Shown: positions 52,785 through 61,913 of the stretch, piece after piece
Layout of the letters: each line of letters opens with the position of its first letter
Numbering within the stretch: the first letter of the stretch is position 1
NCBI RefSeq assembly: GCF_000585995.1
Contig: NZ_CP007410.1
Location: 4,801,430-4,865,429, forward strand
Source of the DNA: Pseudomonas brassicacearum
GTDB taxonomy: Bacteria; Pseudomonadota; Gammaproteobacteria; Pseudomonadales; Pseudomonadaceae
Direction of reading: 5' to 3'
Length of the DNA stretch: 64,000 bases
The notes under the pieces: model-generated
What the model was told of the DNA's origin: nothing
Databases searched by the model: none
The model's input: the letters and a program-made list of their open reading frames with translations, nothing else
Made by a program: the position numbers and the translations under genes

Positions 52785-53257
52785 GCCTTGGCCTCCTTCA
52801 GGTGGGTGGAGGCCTGGCGAATCGCGGTCTTGATCCGGTTATAGGTGCCACAGCGGCAGAGGTTGCCGACCATGGCTTCTTCAATCTGCTCATCGCTCGG
52901 GTTGGGATTGGTCTTGAGCAAGGCGGTCGCGGACATGATCTGGCCGCCCTGGCAATAACCACATTGGGCCACTGCGCTATCGAGCCAGGCCTTCTGGACG
53001 ACTTGCCCGACGGGGTCGGTATGCAGCGCGTCGATGGTGCTGATGTCCTGCCCTTTCACCGAGCCGATCGGCGTAATGCAGCTGCGCGCCGGGGCGCCGT
53101 CGATGTGGATGGTGCACGCGCCGCACAGGCCCATGCCGCAGCCGAACTTAGTGCCGTTGTAACCGGCCACATCCCGGATAGCCCACAGCAGCGGCATGTC
53201 CTCTGTCACATCCAGTTGATGATCTTTTCCATTGAGTTTCAGGGTAATCATGGGCAC
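52781..53257 (-). CDS. 2Fe-2S subunit of a molybdenum hydroxylase (IorA-like)
   Basis: 158 residues with eight Cys residues in the two canonical clusters. The N-terminal plant-ferredoxin cluster is FGCGMGLCGACTIHIDGAPA with RSC, and the C-terminal cluster is QCGYCQGGQIMSATALL with VGNLCRCGTYNRI. It passes electrons from the Moco centre outward. It has no signal peptide of its own and is expected to be co-exported with the Tat-tagged large subunit. It is the first gene of the operon. No cytochrome c gene, the usual electron acceptor of IorAB-like enzymes, is adjacent. Confidence 0.95.
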   Translation of the reverse strand: MPMITLKLNGKDHQLDVTEDMPLLWAIRDVAGYNGTKFGCGMGLCGACTIHIDGAPARSCITPIGSVKGQDISTIDALHTDPVGQVVQKAWLDSAVAQCGYCQGGQIMSATALLKTNPNPSDEQIEEAMVGNLCRCGTYNRIKTAIRQASTHLKEAKA

Positions 53258-53437
53258 GCCCGCATAGTGATCGAGTTATGGGGTCGAGCAATCTGCCGTT
53301 TGGTTCACGGTTCGGTTGTCGCAGACTGGCTCAGGCTGATCGGGCTCTCTTATGCATACGCACGCAGGCGTCTGCACCGGGCCTTCAAGATGCCGATGGT
53401 GACATCGTTAGGGAGCTAAATTAACCCAGGATCAAGC

Positions 53438-53496
53438 AAAACGCCCTGCACAATCCTGCACAAATGATCGCGTGCAGGATGTGCAGGACGTTTTTT
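53438..53496. terminator. Bidirectional terminator after murB
   Basis: Long stem CCTGCACAATCCTGCAC / GTGCAGGATGTGCAGG with a 10-nt loop, extended by AAAACG/CGTTTT, so T runs appear on both strands. It lies past the murB stop codon and upstream of the 2Fe-2S gene. The rest of the 261-nt gap holds the promoter of the molybdenum hydroxylase operon, not pinpointed. Confidence 0.92.
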
Positions 53497-53518
53497 CAGA
53501 GGGTTGCGAAAGCGCGCT

Positions 53519-54538
53519 TCAGTACCGATTGGGTTCCATTTCCAGCTCGACCTGGAACCGTTCGGCGATGTCTTTCTGGATGCGCTGGGCCAGGTCCAAC
53601 AGTTGCGGGCCAGTGGCATTGCCATAGTTGACCAGCACCAGCGCCTGCAACTTGTGCACCCCGGCGTCACCTTCGCGGAAGCCCTTCCAGCCGGCCCGTT
53701 CGATCAGCCAGCCGGCGGCGACTTTCATCTGCCCTTCGGGCTGTGGATAAGCCACCAAGTCCGGATACTGCACTTTGAGTTGCGCCACGTGCGAGGCCGG
53801 CACCAGCGGATTCTTGAAAAAACTGCCAGCGTTGCCCAACACGGCCGGGTCTGGAAGTTTTTCGCTGCGAATGCTGCAAATGGCCCGACTGACATCGGTA
53901 GGCGTCGCCTGCTCGATGCCCTGCTCGGTCAACCGTTGGCGGACCGGGCCGTACTCCAGATGCAGATGCGCGGCGCGACTGAGGGCAAAGCGCACCCGCA
54001 GGATCAGCCAGCGACCCGCCTGCTGCTTGAACAGGCTGTCGCGGTAGGTAAAACGGCATTCTTCGAGGGTGAAATCGCGCAGCCCGCCGGTCTGGCGATC
54101 CAGGGCGGTGAGGCCAGCGAAGACGTCCTTGATCTCGACCCCGTAGGCGCCGATATTTTGCATCGGCGCCGCCCCGACGGTACCGGGAATCAGGCTGAGG
54201 TTCTCCAACCCCGACCAACCCTGCGCCAACGTGTGCTGGACGAAAGGGTGCCACGGCTCCCCTGCTTCGGCTTCGATCACCACCCGTTCGCCGTCATCGC
54301 TGAGCAGGCGAACCCCTTTGCTCGCCATGCGCAGCACCAGCGCATCGATGTCGTCGGTCAGCAACAGGTTGCTGCCGCCGCCAATCACCAGCAGCGGCAC
54401 CTCATGTCCAGCGGCATAGGCCAGCGCCTCGCGAACATCATCATCACTGTGGGCTTCGGCGAACAACCGAGCCTTCACGTCCACGCCAAAACTGTTGAAG
54501 GGCTTGAGGCTGACGCCGGCCTGTACCTGCAAGGTCAT
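53519..54538 (-). CDS. murB: UDP-N-acetylenolpyruvoylglucosamine reductase
   Basis: 339 residues, type I (E. coli-like) MurB. FAD-binding VPLLVIGGGSNLLLTDDID, the NIGAYGVEIKDVFAGL loop, TYRDSLFK, and the catalytic Ser in AGSFFKNPLVPA. It reduces UDP-GlcNAc-enolpyruvate to UDP-MurNAc with NADPH in the cytoplasm. It is the last gene of the minus-strand exbB-exbD-lpxK-ycaR-kdsB-ptp-murB series and overlaps the ptp stop by 4 nt. Confidence 0.97.
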   Translation of the reverse strand: MTLQVQAGVSLKPFNSFGVDVKARLFAEAHSDDDVREALAYAAGHEVPLLVIGGGSNLLLTDDIDALVLRMASKGVRLLSDDGERVVIEAEAGEPWHPFVQHTLAQGWSGLENLSLIPGTVGAAPMQNIGAYGVEIKDVFAGLTALDRQTGGLRDFTLEECRFTYRDSLFKQQAGRWLILRVRFALSRAAHLHLEYGPVRQRLTEQGIEQATPTDVSRAICSIRSEKLPDPAVLGNAGSFFKNPLVPASHVAQLKVQYPDLVAYPQPEGQMKVAAGWLIERAGWKGFREGDAGVHKLQALVLVNYGNATGPQLLDLAQRIQKDIAERFQVELEMEPNRY

Positions 54539-54999
54539 AAGCGCCCCTTCAATTCGATCACCAAGCGATCGGTGGCGAGTTCGATCAAGTCCAGCACTTG
54601 CTCGAAGCCCTGCTCGCCGTCGTAGTAAGGATCCGGCACGTCATCGAGTTCAGCCTCGTAGCGCCGCAGGAACAGGTCCAGTTCGGCCCTGCCGTTGGCC
54701 GGTTGCATGACCTTGAGGTGGCGCAGGTTGCTGCTGTCCATCGCCAGGATCAAGTCGTAGGCGGCGAAGTCGGCGCGGGTCACCTGCTGCGCACGCTGGG
54801 CCGACAAGTCGTAGCCTCGCTTCAAGGCCGCCGCCTGGCTGCGTTTGTCCGGGGCCTTGCCCACATGCCAGTCACCGGTGCCGGCGGAAGCGACTTCCAC
54901 CTGCCCGGCCAGCCCGGCCTCGTGCAGCTTATGCCGCAAGATGCCTTCGGCGGTGGGCGAGCGGCAGATATTGCCGAGGCAGACGAACAGAACCCGCAT
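54535..54999 (-). CDS. Low-molecular-weight protein-tyrosine-phosphatase
   Basis: 154 residues. The P-loop is VCLGNICRSPTAEG with nucleophile Cys7 and Arg13 (C-x5-R-S); the general-acid Asp is in VPDPYYDGEQGF. It removes phosphate from protein tyrosines; in other bacteria such enzymes act on BY-kinases of capsule or exopolysaccharide export, but no kinase gene is near. It is coupled by overlapping stop/start codons to kdsB upstream and murB downstream. Confidence 0.95.
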   Translation of the reverse strand: MRVLFVCLGNICRSPTAEGILRHKLHEAGLAGQVEVASAGTGDWHVGKAPDKRSQAAALKRGYDLSAQRAQQVTRADFAAYDLILAMDSSNLRHLKVMQPANGRAELDLFLRRYEAELDDVPDPYYDGEQGFEQVLDLIELATDRLVIELKGRL

Positions 55000-55763
55000 C
55001 AGGCCTCCAGCAGGCGACGAACGCGCTCGAGGTCTTCAGCGGTATCGACGCCCGTTGGCGGGGCGATCAGCGCATCGGCGACATGAATTCGCACGCCATG
55101 CCACAGGGCACGCAGTTGCTCCAGGGATTCGGTGTTTTCCAGCCAGCACGGGCCCCATGCAACGAAGTCCTGGAGGAAACCGGCGCGGTAGGCATAGATG
55201 CCGATGTGGCGGCGGTACGGCACGCCTTGCGGCATCACGTCCTGGTTTTGCGCGAACGCATCCCGGGCCCAGGGCAATGTCGCGCGACTGAAGGTCAGCG
55301 CCAGGCCGTTGAGGTCGCTGACCACCTTGACCACGCTGGGATTGAAGAGGGTTTGCACATCCTTGATCGGCTCGGCCAGGGTGGCCATGCGCGCCTCGGT
55401 ATGGGCCGCCAGGTTCGCCGCGACCTGATCGATCACGCTGGGCGGGATCAACGGTTCATCACCCTGCACATTGACCACGATGGCGTCAGGTGCCAGGCCG
55501 AGTTTCTCGGCGACCTCCGCCAAGCGATCAGTGCCGGAATTGTGATCCTCGCGGGTCAGGACTACCTCGGCGCCAAAGCCCTTGCAGGCCTCCATGATGC
55601 GCGCATCGTCCGTCGCCACCACCACACGCTGGGCGCTGCTTTTGCAGGCCTGTTCCCACACGTGCTGGATCATCGGCTTGCCAGCGATCAACAGCAGCGG
55701 TTTGCCGGGCAGGCGTGTCGAGGCGAAGCGCGAGGGAATGACGACGGTAAAGGCTGTGGTCAT
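54999..55763 (-). CDS. kdsB: 3-deoxy-manno-octulosonate cytidylyltransferase
   Basis: 254 residues. [20 protein letters not shown] carries the CTP-binding RxxSxRLPGKPL motif; [12 protein letters not shown] and the [11 protein letters not shown] segment are KdsB marks. It makes CMP-Kdo for LPS inner core. The start overlaps the ycaR stop (ATGA, 55760-55763), and its stop overlaps the ptp start. Confidence 0.97.
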   Translation of the reverse strand: MTTAFTVVIPSRFASTRLPGKPLLLIAGKPMIQHVWEQACKSSAQRVVVATDDARIMEACKGFGAEVVLTREDHNSGTDRLAEVAEKLGLAPDAIVVNVQGDEPLIPPSVIDQVAANLAAHTEARMATLAEPIKDVQTLFNPSVVKVVSDLNGLALTFSRATLPWARDAFAQNQDVMPQGVPYRRHIGIYAYRAGFLQDFVAWGPCWLENTESLEQLRALWHGVRIHVADALIAPPTGVDTAEDLERVRRLLEA

Positions 55764-55945
55764 TTATCCAGGCGCTCATCGGTAGTCAGGGTACGGGCTT
55801 CGCTTTCGAGCATCACCGGGATGCCATCACGAATCGGATAGGCCAGGCCAGCGCCCTTACTGATCAGTTCGGTCTTGTCGGCGCTGAGCTTGAGCGGGCC
55901 TTTGCAGACTGGGCAGGCCAGAATGTCGAGCAATTTGGTGTCCAT
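55760..55945 (-). CDS. ycaR: Trm112-family small protein
   Basis: 61 residues starting [20 protein letters not shown], with the CPVC knuckle of the Trm112/YcaR family; the second Cys pair seen in some homologues is absent. A longer frame would begin inside lpxK. Bacterial members sit between lpxK and kdsB, as here. Trm112 activates methyltransferases in eukaryotes; the bacterial role is not settled. Confidence 0.93.
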   Translation of the reverse strand: MDTKLLDILACPVCKGPLKLSADKTELISKGAGLAYPIRDGIPVMLESEARTLTTDERLDK

Positions 55946-55968
55946 GGAACTCCCCTGGATAAAAGGTT

Positions 55969-56979
55969 TTAAGGCAAAAGCCGATCCGGCAACAGGCGCA
56001 TCAACTGCGTATCGAACCAGTCCACGAAGGCCGGCGATGGCGCGGCGTCTACCGCCAGGTACCACCAGTCGGGTGCGGCGAAGGCACGGCATTTGACGGC
56101 GTCCTTTTCCGTCATGACCACGGGCAACGAAGGCGTGAAATTCAACGCCTGGGCGCTGTATTCGGCATGGTCGGCAAACCCGTGTGGTATTGGCCGCCAG
56201 TGTAGCGTTTCGAGGGTCTTGAAGAAACGCTGGGGATTGCCGATGCCAGCCACGGCGTGCAAGGCCTGGCCGGCTGGAAAATGATCAAGGGGCCGTCGTT
56301 CGCCGCTGGCCAGGTTCACCAGCTCGGTGGGGCGCAACTCGAAAGCGAAGCCGTCTTCTCGGTCGGCACTGGCGCCGTTGTACAGCACGGCGTCGACCGA
56401 TTGCAGGCGCTCGACCGGCTCGCGCAACGGACCGGCGGGCAGGCAGCGTCGGTTGCCCAGGCCACGGGCGCTATCGATCAGCACCAGTTCAAGGTCCCGG
56501 GCCAGACGGTAATGCTGCATGCCGTCATCAGACAGGATCAGGTCCAGCGCCTCGGTTTCCAGCAGTGCCCGGACCGCACGGCTGCGATCAGGATCGATCA
56601 TCAGCGGCACGCCGGTGCGCTGGACAATCAGCAGCGGCTCGTCGCCCGCGACGTCGGCGCCCTGCTCGGCCTCGACCCGCCATGGCAATTGCGGCGGCTT
56701 GGCGCCGTACCCCCGGCTGACCACACCGACCCGCAGGCCACTGCGCTGGCAGTGCTGGATCATCCACAGGATCAACGGCGTCTTGCCGGTGCCGCCGACC
56801 GTGATATTGCCGACTACGATCAGCGGCACGGGGGGCTGGTAGATCTCTCCCTCGCCGGCCAGGAATCGCTCCCGCTTGCCCACCACCACTCGCCGGTACA
56901 GCCATTCCAGTGGCCGCAACAACGTCAGGGCCGGATGACCTTCGTACCACGCGGCAAGCAAACGATCGGACATGGCCAT
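55969..56979 (-). CDS. lpxK: Tetraacyldisaccharide 4'-kinase
   Basis: 336 residues. A short hydrophobic N-terminus ([20 protein letters not shown]) peripherally attaches the enzyme to the inner membrane. The P-loop is [18 protein letters not shown], and [19 protein letters not shown] is the conserved metal/catalytic region. It phosphorylates the lipid A precursor at the 4' position. Start and exbD stop overlap at 56979. Confidence 0.97.
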   Translation of the reverse strand: MAMSDRLLAAWYEGHPALTLLRPLEWLYRRVVVGKRERFLAGEGEIYQPPVPLIVVGNITVGGTGKTPLILWMIQHCQRSGLRVGVVSRGYGAKPPQLPWRVEAEQGADVAGDEPLLIVQRTGVPLMIDPDRSRAVRALLETEALDLILSDDGMQHYRLARDLELVLIDSARGLGNRRCLPAGPLREPVERLQSVDAVLYNGASADREDGFAFELRPTELVNLASGERRPLDHFPAGQALHAVAGIGNPQRFFKTLETLHWRPIPHGFADHAEYSAQALNFTPSLPVVMTEKDAVKCRAFAAPDWWYLAVDAAPSPAFVDWFDTQLMRLLPDRLLP

Positions 56980-57407
56980 CAGGGTGCAGGCGCCGCCTCG
57001 ACGGTGGTCATGCGTAAATGGCTGAAACCGAGCTTGCCGGCGGCGTCCATGGCGGTGATGACCGATTGATGAGGGGTCTTGCCGTCGGCGCTGATGGACA
57101 GCGGCAGGGTGGTGTCGCCGCCGGACTCCTTCTGCAGGGCCTCGATCAGGCTCGCCAGGTCACTCTTGGGCAGCAGCTGGTTGTTCACCGAGAACGCGCC
57201 TTCGGCGCTGATGGTGATTTCCAGATTCTTCAGTTGCTGCTCTTCAGCCGGCGAGCCACTGACGGCTTGCGGCAATTCGACCTTGAGCTGGGTTTCACGG
57301 GTGAACGTGGTGGTCACGACAAAAAACAGCAGCAGGATGAACACCACGTCGATCAACGATGCGAGGTTGATCTCGATGTTTTCCCGAGGTTTGCGGCGGA
57401 ATTTCAC
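56979..57407 (-). CDS. exbD: ExbD/TolR-family protein
   Basis: 142 residues with one membrane segment (about 14-36, [20 protein letters not shown]) carrying the critical Asp in LIDVVF used in proton flow. The rest is periplasmic. With the adjacent ExbB-like protein it forms a proton-driven motor; no tonB gene follows, so a role with a distant partner, or in envelope integrity, is possible. The gene is coupled to exbB (ATGA overlap, 57404-57407). Confidence 0.93.
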   Translation of the reverse strand: MKFRRKPRENIEINLASLIDVVFILLLFFVVTTTFTRETQLKVELPQAVSGSPAEEQQLKNLEITISAEGAFSVNNQLLPKSDLASLIEALQKESGGDTTLPLSISADGKTPHQSVITAMDAAGKLGFSHLRMTTVEAAPAP

Positions 57408-58039
57408 TGCTTGCCCCCGGCCAGGTCCACGTCACGATCACCTTGCACCACCTCCACCAACTTGATGGCTTCCTGCTCCATGCCCACCACCAGTTCGTCG
57501 ACGCGGCGTTGCAGGAACCGATGGAAGAACACCGCAGGGATACCCACCATCAGGCCGGCAGCGGTGGTGATCAAGGCTTTGGAAATCCCCCCCGCCAGCA
57601 CGGCGGCGTTGGTGGTCATGCCGGAGCCGGTGAACGCGCTGAAAATGTCGATCATGCCCAGCACCGTACCCAACAGGCCCAGCAGCGGGGACATGGCGGC
57701 GATGGTGCCCAGGGTGCTGATGTAGCGCTCCAGTTCATGGATGACCCGGGCGGCGGCCTCTTCGATGCACTCCTTCATGATCTCGCGACCATGCTTGGAG
57801 TTCGCCAGGCCTGCGGCCAGGACTTCGCCCAGGGGCGAACTGGCCCGCAGTTCCTTGAGCTTGTCCTTGTTCAGTTGTTTGTCCTTGATCCAGACCCAGA
57901 CCTGCCCGAGCAAATGCTCTGGGGTCACGCGGCTGGCCCGCAGGGTCCACAGGCGTTCGGCAACGATGCCCAGTGCCGCGATGGAACTCAGAATGATCGG
58001 CAACATCATCCAGCCGCCGGATTTGACCAATTCCCACAC
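57404..58039 (-). CDS. exbB: MotA/TolQ/ExbB proton channel family protein
   Basis: 211 residues from the GTG at 58039 (MWELVKSGGWMMLPIILSSI), supported by GAGGGGG 8 nt upstream; a longer frame upstream is disfavoured. Three membrane segments (about 10-32, 115-140, 160-182) and the conserved GLLGTVLGMIDIFSAF and GGISKALITTAAGLMVGIPA helices. It forms the channel of the ExbBD motor. It starts the lpxK-murB operon, 96 nt after comEC. Confidence 0.94.
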   Translation of the reverse strand: MWELVKSGGWMMLPIILSSIAALGIVAERLWTLRASRVTPEHLLGQVWVWIKDKQLNKDKLKELRASSPLGEVLAAGLANSKHGREIMKECIEEAAARVIHELERYISTLGTIAAMSPLLGLLGTVLGMIDIFSAFTGSGMTTNAAVLAGGISKALITTAAGLMVGIPAVFFHRFLQRRVDELVVGMEQEAIKLVEVVQGDRDVDLAGGKQ

Positions 58040-58135
58040 AGTGACAGCCCCCTCGAAAAAGTGCGCCACTTTATCATACAGACACGTCTTGGAGGCCCGA
58101 CCTGCCAATAAGTCCGTCGCGCAAGGTGACCTGCG

Positions 58136-60382
58136 TCAATGTCCGGCCTTTGGCCCCGCAGGCGGCGGACTGCGCCAATAGCGTCGTTGCCCGGCCTCGG
58201 TGAAAGGGGGTTCATGGGCGCCCAGTTGCAGACGAATGGCGCCTTGTTCGGCACTGTCATAAATCGCCATGCCCAGCCGTCGGTAGCGAGCGAGCACCCG
58301 GGGATGCGGATGACCAAACGCGTTGCCTTGTCCCCGGGAAATCAGCACCGAATGAGGTTTCAAGCGCGACAATAGCGCCATCGACGAGGAGCTGCGGCTG
58401 CCATGATGCGCAGCGGCCAACCATTGGATCGGTACCGCCAGGGGCCCGCCGAGCAAGGCGTGTTCGGCATGGGTATCAATGTCGCCGGTCAGCAGCAAGC
58501 GCTCGCCGCCAGCCTCGACCAGCAAGACACAGGACTTCTGGTTGCTTTCAAGAGCTGCGGACCATTGCCAGAGTTCGAACCTGACCCCGTCCCACTCCCA
58601 ACGCTCGCCGCTGTCGCAGGCACCCGCCTGCAGTTCATCAGGTAGCGCGGCAGGATCTCCGCTGATCACACGCGTCGTTGACAGGCCGTTACGCACGGCA
58701 CGGGCACCGCCAGCGTGGTCGGCGTCGGCATGGCTGAGCAGCATCAGGTCCAGGGCCTGTACCCCCAGTTTGCGCAAGGTGGGCAGCACCACACGCTCGC
58801 CCGCGTCAGCCTCACCAAAGCGCGGCCCGGCATCGTAGAGCAGGGTATGGCGACGGGTACGCACGAGCACCGCGAGCCCTTGGCCTACGTCCAGGTGCCA
58901 GATTTCGGCATGGCCTGGCGGCACGCTTTCTCGCGGCGGGAAAACCATCAACAGCAGCATCGGCCACCCCAGCACCCGCAGCGGCAGGCCCTTGGGCAAC
59001 AGCTGCAAAAAGGCACCGAGGGCGGCGATGCCCCAGGCCCAGAACGGGACCGAAGCAGGCATCCACGCCGGCATTCGCCCGGCAACCCATGCCAGCCCCT
59101 TGAACAACAAATCGAGCAAGCCGCCCGCCATCCACAGCAGCCCCTCACCGATGAATGGCACCGGCAACAACGCCGTGCCGAGCAGCGCCGACGGCAACAC
59201 CAACAGGCTGATCCAAGGCACTGCCAGCAAGTTCACCAGGGGTCCGCTCAGACTGACCGGCAAGCCCAATACCAACAGCAACGGACACAGACCGACCGCC
59301 ACCAGCCATTGGGCACGGGTCCAGGTCTGCCACCAGCGCCAGGGGCCCAGGCGACCGCCAAAGGTGAATATCAATATCGCCACTGCCGTAAACGACAGCC
59401 AGAACCCTGGCCGCAGGCTAGCCAGCGGATCGAACAGCAGCACGCCATTAAAGGCCAGCAGCCAGGCCCACCAAGGATCCGGATGTTTGAAGCGCCAGCG
59501 CCACAGCAGCACCAGCCCGATCATCGCGCAGGCCCGCCGCACCGGCACCTCAAAGCCGGCGAGCAAGCCATAGCCCAGGGCCGCGCTGAAGGCCAGCGCG
59601 CAGGCCCAAGGCAACCACGGCAAACGCGCCGGCCACACGCCATAGCGTGCTGCACCGGCCACAAGCAGGTACACCAGGCCGGCGAGCAGGCCGATGTGCT
59701 GCCCGGAAATCACCAGTAAATGGACGGTGCCTGTGTCTTGCAGCACTTGCCAGTCATCGCGGCTCAATCCGCTGCCGTCGCCAAGCACCAAGGCCGCCAA
59801 CGCACCGGAACGACCCTGGGCATCGACCTGGGCCAGCGCCTGTCGCACGCCGTCACGCCACGCGCCCTGCGCCGGCAGGAGACGACGGCCGTCCTTCACC
59901 GTGCCAGTCGCCCCGATGCCTCGACTCAACAGCCAGGCTTCATAGTCGAAACCGTGTGGGTTCAGCAGCCCGGCGGGCCGTTTGAGTTTCACTGCCAATC
60001 GCCATCGCTCGCCGCTGCTGACGGGTGGACCACCAAACCAGGCCAGGCGCATCGAGGTCGGCAGCCGGGTACGACGTGACTGGGCATCGGCCAGTTCGAA
60101 ACGCACCACGCCGTCGCTGTACTGCGGCAAGCCGACGACGCGCCCTTCGACCCAGCGGGTTTCTCCCTCCAGCGTGACGGGTAATCGGTCGTCCAGCGCA
60201 AACTGCGCCGACAGGCAGGCCCAGGCCAACCCGAACAGGAAAAAACCCAGCGGATAGGTTCGAAACGGCAAAACCATCAGCGCGAACACCGGCATGACCG
60301 CAATCAGCCACAGCGGCGGCAGTGCCGGTAAAAAAACCGGGGCCAACAGCCCCAGTGCAAGCGCGACTAATCCTGTGCGCAT
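58136..60382 (-). CDS. comEC: ComEC/Rec2 DNA-uptake channel protein
   Basis: 748 residues from the ATG at 60382, which has AAGGA 8 nt upstream; an ATG 11 codons earlier has none. Order: N-terminal membrane helices with an OB-like DUF4131 region (about 1-190), the polytopic Competence domain (about 200-480, VHLLVISGQHIGLLAGLVYL), and a C-terminal metallo-beta-lactamase-like domain (about 500-745, LSHADADHAGGARAV and LAAAHHGSRSSSS). It is the inner-membrane channel for single-stranded DNA uptake. All parts appear intact. Confidence 0.95.
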   Translation of the reverse strand: MRTGLVALALGLLAPVFLPALPPLWLIAVMPVFALMVLPFRTYPLGFFLFGLAWACLSAQFALDDRLPVTLEGETRWVEGRVVGLPQYSDGVVRFELADAQSRRTRLPTSMRLAWFGGPPVSSGERWRLAVKLKRPAGLLNPHGFDYEAWLLSRGIGATGTVKDGRRLLPAQGAWRDGVRQALAQVDAQGRSGALAALVLGDGSGLSRDDWQVLQDTGTVHLLVISGQHIGLLAGLVYLLVAGAARYGVWPARLPWLPWACALAFSAALGYGLLAGFEVPVRRACAMIGLVLLWRWRFKHPDPWWAWLLAFNGVLLFDPLASLRPGFWLSFTAVAILIFTFGGRLGPWRWWQTWTRAQWLVAVGLCPLLLVLGLPVSLSGPLVNLLAVPWISLLVLPSALLGTALLPVPFIGEGLLWMAGGLLDLLFKGLAWVAGRMPAWMPASVPFWAWGIAALGAFLQLLPKGLPLRVLGWPMLLLMVFPPRESVPPGHAEIWHLDVGQGLAVLVRTRRHTLLYDAGPRFGEADAGERVVLPTLRKLGVQALDLMLLSHADADHAGGARAVRNGLSTTRVISGDPAALPDELQAGACDSGERWEWDGVRFELWQWSAALESNQKSCVLLVEAGGERLLLTGDIDTHAEHALLGGPLAVPIQWLAAAHHGSRSSSSMALLSRLKPHSVLISRGQGNAFGHPHPRVLARYRRLGMAIYDSAEQGAIRLQLGAHEPPFTEAGQRRYWRSPPPAGPKAGH

Positions 60383-60527
60383 AACCCCGTCCTTGAGAGT
60401 CCCCTCTTCAGGCATAGCCGGTCAGGGGCACCGCGGGCGTTATCAATTGTCACAAAGTCTGAATCTGCCAGCCGTAGAATCCGGACATACTTGCGGCTTT
60501 ATTGCTTTGAACCGACCGAGAAGCCTT

Positions 60528-61043
60528 ATGCCCCGGCGCCTATTCAAACGTTACATGCCTGACCCAGAGAGCATTCGGGAACACAAATCCTTACGCTTTC
60601 TCGGCACCCTTTTGCACGATCCCAACCTTTGGCACCTCAATCGGCATTCCGTGGCACGGGCGATGGCTGTCGGCCTGTTTGCCGCTTTCCTGCCGATCCC
60701 TTTGCAGATGTTGCTGGCCGCGGCGCTGGCTATCACGGTGCGCGGCAATATACCGATCGCGGTGAGCCTGGTCTGGCTGACCAATCCGATCACGATGCCG
60801 GCGGTATTTTTCTGCACCTATCAGACCGGCGCCTGGCTGATGGATGTGCCGCCCCGCACGTTGCCTGAGGAACTGACTTGGGAATGGATCAGCGGCCAGT
60901 TGGCCACTTTGTGGCAACCGTTTCTGTTGGGTTCAGTGGTGACCGGCCTGGTACTTGGTGCCCTCGCCTACTTCGTCACCATGAGCTATTGGCGTTGGTG
61001 GGTGACTCGGCAGTGGAAGCGGCGCAAGAAAAGTCGGATGTGA
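60528..61043 (+). CDS. DUF2062-domain membrane protein
   Basis: 171 residues from the ATG at 60528 (MPRRLFKRYMPDPESIREHK). The DUF2062 core is RHSVARAMAVGLFAAFLPIP and IPIAVSLVWLTNPITMPAVF; three to four membrane segments with a basic C-terminal tail (RQWKRRKKSRM). It is divergent from comEC and faces the large inverted repeat at its 3' end. Function unknown; some homologues are fused to glycosyltransferases. Confidence 0.92.
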   Translation: MPRRLFKRYMPDPESIREHKSLRFLGTLLHDPNLWHLNRHSVARAMAVGLFAAFLPIPLQMLLAAALAITVRGNIPIAVSLVWLTNPITMPAVFFCTYQTGAWLMDVPPRTLPEELTWEWISGQLATLWQPFLLGSVVTGLVLGALAYFVTMSYWRWWVTRQWKRRKKSRM

Positions 61044-61051
61044 GGGGTTTT

Positions 61052-61346
61052 GTGTGTATATCCGTTGCTGTGGTAACGGCTACTGGCGGTTCCGCTCTTA
61101 CAGCGGCTCACTTTTGAGAAGCCTGCGCGGCCCGGCGAAAAGTAAGCAAAACGCTCTTGCCCCACCACTCGGTGCCTCGCTAGGGCTCGGCATGCCTGAA
61201 CGAAGGCATTGCTCCGTGGGCCGCCGCGAAGGGCCATCCATGGCCCAGCGCGGCTAACCCGGCATCCATGCCGGGTTGCCCACTGCGCAATACCTTCGTT
61301 CAGCCAGCGTGGTTAATGGGGCGCCCCAGATCAAAAGCTAAAGCGA
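61052..61346. repeat. Left arm of the large imperfect inverted repeat
   Basis: Begins GTGTGTATATCCGTTGCTG and ends around GGTTAATGGGGCGCCCCAGA with an extension AGATCAAAAGCTAAAGC. It contains its own inner hairpin (ACCCGGCATCCATGCCGGGT). Confidence 0.9.
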
Positions 61347-61390
61347 GGCGGCCTTATAGCCGACCTGATTTGGGATGAACGCGTTCCACC

Positions 61391-61481
61391 TGTGGGAGCG
61401 GGCTTGCTCGCGAAAGCGGAGGGTCAGTTTGTGGTGATGTTGGCTGTGCTGACGTCATCGCGAGCAAGCTCGCTCCCACAG
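61391..61481. repeat. REPIN inside the inverted-repeat loop (family 1)
   Basis: TGTGGGAGCGGGCTTGCTCG facing GCGAGCAAGCTCGCTCCCAC with 91 bp overall. Confidence 0.92.
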
Positions 61482-61525
61482 TTTTTTTGTGTCGTGTGCA
61501 GATGCTGTGAACACCCACAACTCCA

Positions 61526-61553
61526 TGTGGGAGCGAGCTTGCTCGCGATAGCG
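61526..61553. repeat. Single REP (family 1) inside the inverted-repeat loop
   Basis: TGTGGGAGCGAGCTTGCTCG plus CGATAGCG; no inverse partner within 90 nt downstream. Confidence 0.9.
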
Positions 61554-61594
61554 ATGGATCAGCCACACAGATGCTGGATATAACCCCCGCTCGT

Positions 61595-61900
61595 GCTTTG
61601 CTTTAGATCTTGATCTTGATCTCGACGCCCCATTAACCACGCTGGCCGAACGCAGGCATTGCGCAGTGGGCACCTCGGCATGGATGCCGAGGTAGCCGCG
61701 CTGGGCCATGGATGGCCCTTCGCGGCGGCCCACGGAGCAATGCCTGCGTTCGGGCATGCCGAGCCCTAGCGAGGCACCGAGTGGTGGGGCAAAGCGCTTT
61801 TGGTTACTTTTGGCTGGTCCGGCTCCCGGCTCTTCCAAAAGTGACCCGCCGTAAGGGCGGAACCGCCAGTAGCCGTTACCGCAGCAACGGATATACACAC
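61595..61900. repeat. Right arm of the large imperfect inverted repeat
   Basis: Reverse complement of the left arm: CGCCCCATTAACCACGCTGG ... GTAACGGATATACACAC-type ending, with an analogous inner hairpin (CCTCGGCATGGATGCCGAGG). Confidence 0.9.
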
Positions 61901-61913
61901 GGTCACCACTCGC

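Larger units (their letters stand above)
61044..61913. other. 870-bp region with a large inverted repeat and nested REPs
   Basis: No credible gene. Left arm 61052 to about 61346, right arm about 61595-61900, loop with one REPIN (61391-61481) and a single REP (61526-61553). The arms can be read as weak ORFs in both directions (MYIRCCGNGYWRFR...), which arise from the repeat rather than selection. Confidence 0.85.

Noticed and set aside
61054..61898. Similar frames in both arms of the large inverted repeat (MYIRCCGNGYWRFR...)
   Set aside because: They are the same sequence read from the two arms, contain no known domain and end in the loop; annotated copies in other genomes probably follow the repeat, not a gene.
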